From Phlebotomus papatasi (Eukaryota; Arthropoda; Insecta; Diptera; Psychodidae), in assembly GCF_024763615.1 (NCBI RefSeq), contig NC_077222.1, forward strand, positions 6,324,001-6,388,000: a DNA stretch of 64,000 nt, read 5' to 3'. Below are positions 34,701 to 45,939 of this stretch, in pieces. The notes below the pieces were generated by a model. That model did not search any database. It was not told the DNA's origin and saw nothing but the letters and a program-made list of their open reading frames with translations. Each line of letters begins with the position of its first letter. The first letter of the stretch is position 1. A program made the position numbers and the translations under genes.

Positions 34701-37700
34701 ATTTTAGAGTATCAAGGTTTTGATTTTAGAGTCTCATGGTTTTGATTTTAGAGTATCATGGTTTTGATTTTAGAGCATTGTGGTTTTGATTTTAGAGTAT
34801 CATGGTTTTGATTTTAGAAACTTATGGTTTTGTTTTTAGAAACTTATGGGTTTGATTTTAGAAACTTATGGGTTTGATTTTAGAAACTTATGGGTTTGAT
34901 TTTAGAGTATTACGGTTTTGATTTTAGAGTCTCATTGTTTTGATTTTAGAGTATCGTGGTTTTGATTTTAGAATCTTATGGTTTTGTTTTTAGAAACTTA
35001 TGGTTTTGTTTTTAGAAACTTATGGGTTTGATTTTAGAAACTTATGGTTTTGATTTTAGAAACTTATGCGTTTGATTTTAGAAACTTATGGGTTTGATTT
35101 TAGACACTTATGGGTTTGATTTTAGAGTATTACGATTTTGATTTTAGAGTATCATGGTTTTGATTTTAGAGTATCGTGGTTTTGATTTTAGAGTATTGTG
35201 GTTTTGATTTTAGAGTATTGTGGTTTTTCTAAAATCAAAACCCTGATACTCTAAAATCAAAACCATAATACTCTAAAATCAAAACCATAAGTTTCTAAAA
35301 TCAAACCCATGAGTTTCTAAAATCAAAACCACGATACTCTAAAATCAAAACCATAATACTCTAAAATCAAAACCATGAGACTTTAAAATCAAAACCCTGA
35401 TACTCTAAAATCAAAACCCTGATACTCTAAAATCAAAACCCTGATACTCTAAAATCAAAACCACGATACTCTAAAATCAAAACCATGAGTTTCTAAAATC
35501 AAAACCATGAGACTCTAAAATCAAAACCATAAGTTTCTAAAATCAAACCCATAAGTTTCTAAAATCAAAACCACAAGTTTCTAAAACCAAAACCACAATG
35601 CTCTAAAATCAAAACCACTATACTCTAAAATCAAAACCATAATACTCTAAAATCAAACCCATGAGTTTCTAAAATCAAAACCATAAGTTTCTAAAATCAG
35701 AACCATGGTACTCTAAAATCAAAACCACGATATTCTAAAATCAAAACCATAATACTCTAAAATCAAAACCATAATTTTCTAAAATCAAAACCACGATACT
35801 CCAAAATCAAAACCATGAGACTCTAAAATCAAAACCATAAGTTTCTAAAATCAAAACCACAATGCTCTAAAATCAAAACCACGATACTCTAAAATCAAAA
35901 CCATGAGACTCTAAAATCAAAGCCATAAGTTTCTAAAATCAAAACCACAATGCTCTAAAATCAAAACCACGATACTCTAAAATCAAAACCATGAGACTCT
36001 AAAATCAAAACCATAAGTTTCTAAAATCAAAACCACAATGCTCTAAAATCAAAACCACGATACTCTAAAATCAAAACCATGAGACTCTAAAATCAAAACC
36101 CTGATACTCTAAAATCAAAACCATAAGTTTCTGAAATCAAACCCATAAATTTCTAATATCAAAACCATAAGTTTCTAAAATCAAACCGATAAGTTTCTAA
36201 AAGCAAAACCATAAGTTTCTAAAATCAAACCCATAAGTTTCTAAAATCAAAACCATAAGTTTCTAAAATCAAAACCATAAGTTTCTGAAATCAAACCCAT
36301 AAATTTCTAATATCAAAACCATAAGTTTCTAAAATCAAACCGATAAGTTTCTAAAAGCAAAACCATAAGTTTCTAAAATCAAACCCATAAGTTTCTAAAA
36401 TCAAAACCATAAGTTTCTAAAATCAAAACCACAATGCTCTAAAATCAAAACCACGATACTCTAAAATCAAAATCATGAGACTCTAAAATCAAAACCCTGA
36501 TTCTCTAAAATCAAAACCATGAGACTCTAAAATCAAACCCATAAATTTCTAAAATCAAACCCATAAGTTTCTAAAATCAAACCCATAAGTTTCTAAAATC
36601 AAAACCATAAGTTTCTAAAATCAAACCCATAAGTTTCTAAAAGCAAAACCATAAGTTTCTAAAATCAAAACCATGATACTCTAAAATCAAAACCATCATA
36701 CTCTAAAATCAAAACCATAAGTTTCTAAAATCAAACCCATAAGTTTCTAAAATCAAAACCATAAGTTTCTAAAATCAAACCCATAAGTTTCTAAAAGCAA
36801 AACCATAAGTTTCTAAAATCAAAACCATGATACTCTAAAATCAAAACCATAAGTTTCTAAAATCAAAACCATGATACTCTAAAATCAAAACCACAAGTTT
36901 CTAAAACCAAAACCACAATGCTCTAAAATCAAAACCACTATACTCTAAAATCAAAACCATAATACTCTAAAATCAAACCCATGAGTTTCTAAAATCAAAC
37001 CATGGTACTCTAAAATCAGTTTCTAAAATCAAAACCATAATACTCTAAAATCAAAACCATAATTTTCTAAAATCAAAACCACGATACTCTAAAATCAAAA
37101 CCATGAACCCATAAGTTTCTAAAATCAAAACCACAATGCTCTAAAATCAAAACCACGATACTCTAAAATCTCTAAAATCAAAACCATAAGTTTCTAAAAT
37201 CAAAACCACAATGCTCTAAAATCAAAACCACGATTCTAAAATCAAAACCATAAAACCATAAGTTTCTCTAAAATCAAAACCATAAGTTTCTAAAAAATCA
37301 AAACCATGAGACTCTAAAATCAAACCCATAAGTTTCTAAAATCAAACCCATAAGTTTCTAAAATCAAAACCAAACCCATAAGTTTCTAAAAGCAAAACCA
37401 TAAGTTTCTAAAATCAAAACCATAAGTTTCTAAAATCACCATGAGACTCTAAAATCAAAACCATAAGTTTCTAAAATCAAAACCACAATGCTCTAAAATC
37501 AAAACCACGATACTCTAAAATCAAAACCATGAGACTCTAAAATCAAAACCATCATACTCTAAAATCAAAACCATAAGTTTCTGAAATCAAACCCATAAAT
37601 TTCTAATATCAAAACCATAAGTTTCTAAAATCAAACCGATAAGTTTCTAAAAGCAAAACCATAAGTTTCTAAAATCAAACCCATAAGTTTCTAAAATCAA

Positions 37701-40700
37701 AACCATAAGTTTCTAAAATCAAAACCATAAGTTTCTGAAATCAAACCCATAAATTTCTAATATCAAAACCATAAGTTTCTAAAATCAAACCGATAAGTTT
37801 CTAAAAGCAAAACCATAAGTTTCTAAAATCAAACCCATAAGTTTCTAAAATCAAAACCATAAGTTTCTAAAATCAAAACCACAATGCTCTAAAATCAAAA
37901 CCACGATACTCTAAAATCAAAATCATGAGACTCTAAAATCAAAACCCTGATTCTCTAAAATCAAAACCATGAGACTCTAAAATCAAACCCATAAATTTCT
38001 AAAATCAAACCCATAAGTTTCTAAAATCAAACCCATAAGTTTCTAAAATCAAAACCATAAGTTTCTAAAATCAAACCCATAAGTTTCTAAAAGCAAAACC
38101 ATAAGTTTCTAAAATCAAAACCATGATACTCTAAAATCAAAACCATCATACTCTAAAATCAAAACCATAAGTTTCTAAAATCAAACCCATAAGTTTCTAA
38201 AATCAAAACCATAAGTTTCTAAAATCAAACCCATAAGTTTCTAAAAGCAAAACCATAAGTTTCTAAAATCAAAACCATGATACTCTAAAATCAAAACCAT
38301 AAGTTTCTAAAATCAAAACCACAATGCTCTAAAATCAAAACCACGATACTCTAAAATCAAAACCATGAGACTCTAAAATCAAAACCCTGATACTCTAAAA
38401 TCAAAACCATGAGACTCTAAAATCAAACCCATAAGTTTCTAAAATCAAAACCATAAGTTTCTAAAATCAAAACCATGATACTCTAAAATCAAAACCATAA
38501 GTTTCTAAAATCAAACCCATAAGTTTCTAAAAGCAAAACAATAAGTTTCTAAAATCAAAACCATGATACTCTAAAATCAAAACCATAAGTTTCTAAAATC
38601 AAACCCATAGCTTTCTAAAATCAAAACCACAATGCTCTAAAATCAAAACCACGATACTCTAAAATCAAAACCATGAGACTCTAAAATCAAAACCATCATA
38701 CTCTAAAATCAAAACCATAAGTTTCTAAAATCAAACCCATAAATTTCTAATATCAAAACCATAAGTTTCTAAAATCAAACCGATAAGTTTCTAAAAGCAA
38801 AACCATAAGTTTCTAAAATCAAACCCATAAGTTTCTAAAATCAAAACCATAAGTTTCTAAAATCAAAACCATGAGACTCTAAAATCAAAACCATAAGTTT
38901 CTAAAATCAAACCCATAAGTTTCTAAAAGCAAAACAATAAGTTTCTAAAATCAAAACCATGATACTCTAAAATCAAAACCATCATACTCTAAAATCAAAA
39001 CCATAAGTTTCTAAAATCAAACCCATAGCTTTCTAAAATCAAAACCACAATGCTCTAAAATCAAAACCACGATACTCTAAAATCAAAACCATGAGACTCT
39101 AAAATCAAAACCATCATACTCTAAAATCAAAACCATAAGTTTCTAAAATCAAACCCATAAATTTCTAATATCAAAACCATAAGTTTCTAAAATCAAACCG
39201 ATAAGTTTCTAAAAGCAAAACCATAAGTTTCTAAAATCAAACCCATAAGTTTCTAAAATCAAAACCATAAGTTTCTAAAATCAAAACCATGAGACTCTAA
39301 AATCAAAACCATAAGTTTCTAAAATCAAAACCACAATGCTCTAAAATCAAAACCACGATACTCTAAAATCAAAATCATGAGACTCTAAAATCAAAACCCT
39401 GATTCTCTAAAATCAAAACCATGAGACTCTAAAATCAAACCCATAAATTTCTAAAATCAAACCCATAAGTTTCTAAAATCAAACCCATAAGTTTCTAAAA
39501 TCAAAACCATAAGTTTCTAAAATCAAACCCATAAGTTTCTAAAAGCAAAACCATAAGTTTCTAAAATCAAAACCATGATACTCTAAAATCAAAACCATCA
39601 TACTCTAAAATCAAAACCATAAGTTTCTAAAATCAAACCCATAAGTTTCTAAAATCAAAACCATAAGTTTCTAAAATCAAACCCATAAGTTTCTAAAAGC
39701 AAAACCATAAGTTTCTAAAATCAAAACCATGATACTCTAAAATCAAAACCATAAGTTTCTAAAATCAAAACCACAATGCTCTAAAATCAAAACCACGATA
39801 CTCTAAAATCAAAACCATGAGACTCTAAAATCAAAACCCTGATACTCTAAAATCAAAACCATGAGACTCTAAAATCAAACCCATAAGTTTCTAAAATCAA
39901 AACCATAAGTTTCTAAAATCAAAACCATGATACTCTAAAATCAAAACCATAAGTTTCTAAAATCAAACCCATAAGTTTCTAAAAGCAAAACAATAAGTTT
40001 CTAAAATCAAAACCATGATACTCTAAAATCAAAACCATCATACTCTAAAATCAAAACCATAAGTTTCTAAAATCAAACCCATAGCTTTCTAAAAACAAAA
40101 CCATAAGTTTCTAAAATCAAAACCACAATGCTCTAAAATCAAAACCACGATACTCTAAAATCAAAACCATGAGACTCTAAAATCAAAACCGTAATACTCT
40201 AAAATCAAACTCATGTTTCTAAAATCAAACCCATAAGTTTCTAAAATCAAACCCATTAGTTTCTAAAATCAAAACCATAAGTTTCTAAAATCAAACCCAT
40301 AAGTTTCTAAAAACAAAACCATAAGTTTCTAAAATCAAAACCACAATGCTCTTAAATCAAAACCACAATACTCTAAAATCAAAACCATGATACTCTAAAA
40401 TCAAACCCATAAGTTTCTAAAATCAAAACCATAAGTTTCTAAAATCAAAACCATGATACTCTAAAATCAAAACCATAAGTGTCTAAAATCAAACCCATAA
40501 GTTTCTAAAATCAAACCCATTAGTTTCTAAAATCAAAACCATAAGTTTCTAAAATCAAACCCATAAGTTTCTAAAAACAAAACCATAAGTTTCTAAAATC
40601 AAAACCACAATGCTCTTAAATCAAAACCACAATACTCTAAAATCAAAACCATGAGACTCTAAAATCAAACCCATAAGTTTCTAAAATCAAAACCATAAGT

Positions 40701-43099
40701 TTCTAAAATCAAAACCATGATACTCTAAAATCAAAACCATAATACTCTAAAATCAAAACCATCATACTCTAAAATCAAAACCATAAGTTTCTAGAATCAA
40801 ACCCATAAGTTTCTAAAATCAAACCCATAAGTTTCTAAAATCAAACCCATAAGTTTCTAAAAACAAAACCATAAGTTTCTAAAATCAAAACCACAATACT
40901 CTAAAATCAAAACCACGATACTCTAAAATCAAAACCATGAGACTCTAAAATCAAAACCCTGATACTCTAAAATCAAAACCATGAGACTCTAAAATCAAAA
41001 CCATAATACTCTAAAATCAAAACCATCATACTCTAAAATCAAAACCAAAAGTTTCTAAAATCAAAACCATAAGTTTCTAAAATCAAAACCACAATGCTCT
41101 AATATCGAAACCACGATACTCTAAAATCAAAACCACGATACTCTAAAATCAAACCCATAAGTTTCTAAAATCAAAACCACAATACTCTAAAATCAAGACC
41201 ATAATAGTATAATAAAATTCAAAACCACTATACTCTTATTTCGAAACGATGATTTCGCTAAGATCAAAACCAAAATAGTCTTAACTCGAAACCTCTATAC
41301 TCTAAAATCAAAACCATGACCTTCTAACTTTAAAACTTCTGTATGCTCTATCAGTGTTCAAAACTATGATTCTCTAAAATCAAACCCACTGTTCTCCTAT
41401 TATTAAGCACAATTTATTCTATTTTTTAAACTATCATACTCTTTTAGAGAAATTCAAGCGCAAAATATCTCAATTATAGGGGAAAATATTTTGAAATTCT
41501 TGTACTCTTGATTCAAAACCACGTTTCTTAATTTTTTCTAACTCAAAATTTTTCTCTGTGTATTGAAGCATTTGCAGTCACTTCAGAAAAACCCATTTTG
41601 CTCACGAAATAGGTAATTATTTCATTTGAAAAATTCACGTACCGTTAACGCTAAAGATTAGCACTCAACTTAACTAAAATTAGCCAGAAATATGACATAA
41701 ATGTTAAACAAAACGAATAAACAAAACTCACCTCAATGTGTTTTTCATTGGAAAACATGGTCGATTGATGGAAACTTCGATGGTGAAAAGGTACACTTTA
41801 TTTTTTTCTGAGAAATTAAAAAATTAAAATTTGTGAATATGAATGGATTTTCCCTTTATTTGGAGCAAAATTAACTAAATAATGAAACTGTGGCATAGAA
41901 AATATAAAAATATAATAATTTTGTACTGTATTTATCATGAAAACAATGACGTTTCCATTTGGAGTAGTGAGAAATTTCCATTTGGAGCAGGTTTTGAATT
42001 ATCTTAATTTACCCTATTCTAAGTTAAATAATAGACAATACTCATGTTTATAATAACAGTCCTGCAATCCTGACTAACTTTTTTCAGTTTAATTTCAAAA
42101 ATTTTTAAGTTTGAATATTCTTTCGAATTTTGTTTTAGATTTTTAGTAATTTCTTAATATTGACTAAAGGAAATTTAGAATTAGGGGAAACTGGGGCACC
42201 ACCAAACACTGCGATTTTTTAATCGGATATTCCACTTCAGAGGATAAGACCTATAGGAATTTATAGGCACTATAGGGATGCTTGTCCACTAAAGAAAGGG
42301 TCGAGATAGGTCAAGTAGTTTAGAAATAAAAATTAGTGTTTGGTGGTGCCCCAGTTTCCCCTAATCCACGCATTATTAAATTTAAAAATTGAGATAAATC
42401 TTAATTTCAGAATCAAGGTTCGCTTGGGTGAATACAATACCGACACCAGTGAAGATTGCATCCAAGAGATCGACGGATTGGACTGTGCTGACCCAGCGGT
42501 GGACATTGACGTTATGAAAGTGATTCCCCATCCGGAATACAATTCAGCCACACGTCACAAGTACCACGATATTGCGCTCATTAAACTGGCCAGACCTGCA
42601 AATTACACGGACTTCATCCAGCCCATTTGTCTGCCAATGAATGGCCTCGACCATGGCATCATGAATGGGCAGCGACTCTGTGTTGCCGGATGGGGAAGAA
42701 CTGACATGTGTAGGTGTCTGGTAGTTCAGGTTTTCTGGCTTTTCTTGATCTCAAACTCGTATTGCAGTTCGTGAAACACGTGGCTTCCAGCCGAGTCCAA
42801 TCAAGTTAATCGTAAGGTTACCCATCATCGATATCTCAACCTGTTCTAGGGCTTACCGGCCTTCGAGATTGATCTTGGGCCAGGGTCAGGTATGCGCAGG
42901 TGGGAAGAAGTCCGAAGACACTTGTCCAGGAGACAGTGGGAGTCCGTTGATGTATTTCCATTCAAAACTTGGGAAATGGGTGGCTTCAGGAGTTGTAAGT
43001 TTGGGGCTAAATGAGTGTGGTACCGATGGAATACCAGGAGTCTACACCCGAGTTGACACCTACCTGCCCTGGATTCTGTCAACCATCGAAGCCGATTGA
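25773..43099 (+). CDS. SP5: six-exon CLIP-domain trypsin-like serine protease
   Basis: Exons 25773-25854, 25923-26112, 26499-26698, 26759-26870, 42411-42709 and 42768-43099 join with consistent phases (1,2,1,2,1) into 1215 nt, 404 aa plus stop. All introns are GT..AG. Signal peptide about 1-27; CLIP C34-C84 (34, 45, 51, 76, 83, 84); activation LGNK135|IIGG; triad H182, D248, S351; S1 Asp345; canonical Pro-Gly at 225-226 (IPGVYT). The serine motif is GDSGSP, with Ser in place of the second Gly. The extra C211/C220 pair fits the Easter/PPAE-like CLIPB group. It shares the phase-1 intron after LLxYE with SP1-SP4. Intron 4 is 15,540 bp and holds a giant fold-back. Likely an extracellular protease cascade component. 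ATTAAA at 43236-43241 may be the poly(A) signal. Confidence 0.88.
27422..27641. mobile_element. palindromic MITE, TAGGGGAAAGTAC ends
   Basis: 220 bp, nearly all inverted repeat: arms of about 80 bases (TAGGGGAAAGTACTCTCCC versus GGGAGAGTACTTTCCCCTA; TTCGAACGTTCATGCCTTCG) around a short AT-rich loop. TA at both borders. Confidence 0.85.
27675..27720 (-). mobile_element. LINE 3'-tail fragment
   Basis: Matches only the terminal CCCCAATAGGG...GGTTGAAAATGA part of the LINE fragments at 10283-10970 and 50187-50405, in reverse orientation, with an ATTC-rich end. Confidence 0.55.
28324..28708 (+). mobile_element. TAGGGTAAGTGTGCC-type MITE (copy 2)
   Basis: Aligns with 11312-11741 over its length with a few internal deletions. 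Ends TAGAGTAAGTGTACCAAATT and AATTTGGCACACTTACCCTA. Confidence 0.8.
29232..29434 (+). mobile_element. CTTCAGACT-ended MITE (copy A)
   Basis: About 200 bp from GTCAGCTTCAGACTGAAG to GGTCTGAAACCCGTATAAG, with inverted CTTCAGAC/GTCTGAA ends and TTTAGCCC/GGCTAAG subterminal parts. Copies at 50419-50625 and 60378-60584; diverged copies form the 3' flanks of SP2 and SP3. Confidence 0.75.
30226..35226 (+). repeat. left arm, 22-bp minisatellite
   Basis: Roughly 200 or more copies of a 22-bp unit with constant core GGTTTTGATTTTAGA and a variable 7-base part (GTATTGT, GTATCAT, AACTTAT, GTACCAT and others). Higher-order structure is visible: the variant GTATCATGGTTTTTATTTTAG recurs near 31716, 32246, 32866, 32968, 33346 and 33722. 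A degenerate gap at about 30930-31450 includes an internal direct duplication (CACTGAAGTATGTTGCTTAA at about 31147 and 31283). Confidence 0.9.
35227..41400 (-). repeat. right arm, inverted 22-bp minisatellite
   Basis: The same unit in reverse complement (TCTAAAATCAAAACCATAAG). Long higher-order duplications are visible: the marker TTTCTAATATCAAAACC occurs near 36150, 36305, 37596, 37751, 38746 and 39161, with pairs about 1446 bases apart. Irregular partial units between 37000 and 37450 suggest a rearrangement or assembly join. The 3' end decays into degenerate units after 41190. Confidence 0.9.
42182..42363. mobile_element. palindromic MITE, TAGGGGAAACTGGGGC ends, next to SP5 exon 5
   Basis: 182 bp; TAGGGGAAACTGGGGCACC and GGTGCCCCAGTTTCCCCTA are perfect inverted ends, extended by ACCAAACACT/AGTGTTTGGT. 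It ends 47 bases before the acceptor of SP5 exon 5, so the branch point and polypyrimidine region of that intron lie at or just inside the element border. Confidence 0.85.
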
Positions 43100-45930
43100 A
43101 GGCATTCTCACCCCATTTCGGGGCTAATGAACTCTTCATCCAGCATCCTTTCACCGTATCCGTTTTTTATCGTCCTTTCGGGACTATTGTTGACTTTTTT
43201 TGCAGGCGTATACGTCATTGTACTCAACACACCTAATTAAATTTTCAGCAGAGGAGGAACTTACCATCAGATGAATTGAAAATGTGCATTTGGGAAAAAC
43301 GGCACTGAAAAAAAAATGTCACCGCATTCACCAGCAACCCCAAAGAAAGTCTGTGGGTTTTTTTATTAAAAAAAAATTTATAGTACCCTGATGGGTTTGT
43401 AGAGAAAAAAAACCCAATAAATTGTTTTGAAACAATAAATTACCCAGGATAAATATTTGCCTAGAACCGCATTTATTGTCAAAACGCTTTATTCACAATT
43501 TGCCGCGTTATTTGTACCCTTTAAACAAATATCCTCGTTGCTTTTTTTTTGATCTGGAGAAATACAAAAAAAAACCGTCGCTCCTTTGTGACATATTGGA
43601 CTTGTTTATTACCAAAAGATTACTCACGGATGGGAGTCACAATCAAATTGCATCGCCTGGAGGCTGCTTTTTTGCTCATAGTTTCCCCGCAATGGAATTC
43701 TTTGGAAATAATTTTCCCAGTGAATATGGGAGAAAAGTTGCAATTGATGGGCAATTTGTGGGAATTTTACAGGCGCGAGGGTTCATGGACCAACCCTATG
43801 CATCTCGGGTGATCCTGGATGTCATGAACTTTAGCAGCTATTTCCACAAAAGATATACCACGTCACTTTCACCAGAATATGGACCAGGGTTGGCTGCGAA
43901 CGCCGTGTGAACTTGGTCAGCCCCAGATTACCATCAAATGGCCATCCTCGGGTGACACCAGAGGTCTCCTGCGCACCTCCGTGAGATCAGCATCCCAAAT
44001 GTTCACTTTTTGTCTTTCAACCAATGCCACAAAATCTCGTTAGGGCCACGACTGAGAATCCTTTCTCTCCCCTTACTTGAATTTTTTTTCCACTCTCCCA
44101 AATTCAACTTCTTGCGCTCATCCTGAAAGTGAAAGAAACGTGGCCCTATTCTTATGCAAATTTCCAGGAGTTTCGCGATGAAAGCCATACATACAACACT
44201 TTTCTTTTTCATCCCAGAAAAAGCCACAACAATGCAGAAATGAATTAATTTATTCCATTTCCACTCTCACTCTCTGCATTTTCTTTCCAGCGAATTGTGA
44301 AAGAAATACGTTGACACACATAAATCGTTGGAAGGTATGAATGGACTTTTTCATCTGGAAGAATACACCACTGGTCTTTTCAGATGATAATAAATTTCAA
44401 ACTGTGTGTAAACTGTTTCTGTGAAATTGTCCCTGTTGGAAGAAATTATCCCAGTGATGACGCATATTCAATTGAGAGCACAAGAGTAACTCCTTCCCGG
44501 GAGGAAGGGTCCCATCTGAGAACGTGGCTTAGCGATTAAAGCATGTGTTTATGATGTTAGAATCGGTATGACTTCTTGTGGCCGCTTGTTGATGCATTGT
44601 TACATGGGCTGCCGTGGTAACCAAAGATGACGCCTGAGAGATGAATCTCACAGAAATGATTAGGGGTCATTGGAAAATGTGTTTACTCAAGGACCAAGGG
44701 GCACACAATAAATTGCAATCTATTCTATCTCCTCAATCACATCCATTGATGCTTGATTGAGAGGTTTCTTCTTCCTCCTTGACAAACAAATCGACCAGAA
44801 AACTATTGTCCTGCATTCCTATTTGACCACAATTTGTCCTCACCCAAGTCCTCACCAAAAACACCACATTCAACTTCCCAAATGGAAGATGTTTCTAAAG
44901 AAATACAAAGAGACCTATTAAATGTTTACACTGTATCGTCATATGAAGTCATAAAGCTGCTGATTGGAACCCCATTTGATGGCTTCACCTTCCTCACCAA
45001 TCGCCCAAAATATACTTGCCATGGTGAGAGGTCGTTTTGGTGTTCTTCAGCCATTCTCATTAAAGTGAAATTGTCAATATATCACCTCATTTAACCCTTG
45101 AAGGATTACACTTAGGCTCAAGTATAAGCAATATCATAAAAACCGGCAAACATCGGGGTAAATTGAGCGTGAATAATACCGTTCAAAACTGATGAGAGTG
45201 ACGAGCTCGACTTTGTCACCAAAATTGTCAGAAGAAATGTTACAAACTACAGAATAATTTGCTTTAAAATTAAAGTAGAAAAAAAGGACATGAGGAACCG
45301 GAACAAATCCAGGTATAATTCCCTAACATTCGATTTAAGTTCAAATTGTGCAACCCCTTTTTGGGAAAGACAGTCGAGGAGAAAGTTGAGTCCTCAATGG
45401 GACATGCTCGAGAAAGTGGTGACACTCTAATGACCCGATCGACCCTCAATGAACACCTCAAATCACAGCAATAGGACAGTTGCCCAAGGATTGACGTGCC
45501 TGGAAATCACGAATGTCGGGGGAACTCAGAGGTCCTGAAGGACACTCAGAGAGTGTTGGTCTCGAGAGTCCTTAACAGATTTTCATCTTTTCTTTCTCCC
45601 GACCGTCGCTTTAAGATGTTGCGTCACTTTGGCTGGAAGGACCAAAGGCGAAGAAAGTACTTCACGATAAGGGGTCAATATATAACGGATTCTAGAAAAA
45701 TTCAAGTAATTTTCAAAATATAAAAAGAACCATAAAAGGATTAATCCTGTGTTCTTTATCCTGTAATCGGATAACGCGATGGATCTACGTATTTTTAATG
45801 TCATATGGATAAGGATATAAAATTCAATCCAGGCAACTAATATCGGTCATTGACCATTATTAACTTAGAAGCCAAAAACGGTTCAGTATTTGATTCTCCT
45901 GAAATTGATACACCTTAAATTGGGATATCT
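43100..45930. other. intergenic, no gene supported
   Basis: Base composition is more balanced than in the MITE-rich parts. The longest open frame (43476-43910, 144 codons) has no signal peptide, domain or codon pattern I recognise and overlaps another frame. No tRNA, rRNA or repeat boundary is visible. Confidence 0.5.
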
Positions 45931-45939
45931 AACAAAGTC

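Larger units (their letters stand above)
30059..41562. mobile_element. giant 11.5-kb minisatellite fold-back element
   Basis: Outer ends TACACAGAGAAAAATT (30059) and AATTTTTCTCTGTGTA (ending 41562) are inverted repeats with TA at the borders. Inside are two very long arms of one 22-bp unit: left arm in orientation GGTTTTGATTTTAGAGTAT, right arm in its complement, meeting at about 35227. No transposase is present. The size, terminal repeats and arm minisatellites recall fold-back (FB) transposons of Drosophila, but I recognise no sequence relation to FB. Confidence 0.8.
29660..42016. mobile_element. TAGGGTAAAT-ended inverted-repeat element hosting the giant fold-back
   Basis: Left end TAGGGTAAATGTTC with TAATTCAAAATC, right end GGTTTTGAATTATC then TTAATTTACCCTA, in inverted orientation. 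The inner arms share TTGGAGAC/TTTGGAGTAG-like and GGAAACAT/TTTCCATTTGG motifs (29790-29940 and 41750-42000). The 11.5-kb fold-back (30059-41562) sits inside as a nested insertion. Confidence 0.6.
26871..42410 (+). other. SP5 intron 4 (15.5 kb)
   Basis: Donor CT|GTAAGT at 26871 and acceptor TTAATTTCAG ending at 42410; the phase-2 codon CT+A (Leu195) is restored across it. The other four introns of the gene are 58-386 bp, so nearly all of this length is transposon and minisatellite DNA: inverted-repeat elements at 27422, 28324, 29232, 29660-42016 (containing the 11.5-kb fold-back) and 42182. No internal exon is needed. Confidence 0.8.

Noticed and set aside
30226..35226. Recursive-splice or zero-length-exon sites in each 22-bp unit (TTTTAG followed by AGTAT)
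   Set aside because: The required AG|GT juxtaposition is absent (the unit reads TTAGAGTAT), so units are not proper ratchet points, although decoy acceptors remain possible.
30226..41400. CRISPR-like regular repeat array
   Set aside because: The 22-bp units are head-to-tail with no unique spacers; the 7-base variable parts cycle through a few states, and the host is a eukaryote. It is a minisatellite.
43476..43910. 144-codon frame after SP5
   Set aside because: No recognisable domain, signal peptide or splice context, and an overlapping frame of similar quality; treated as chance.
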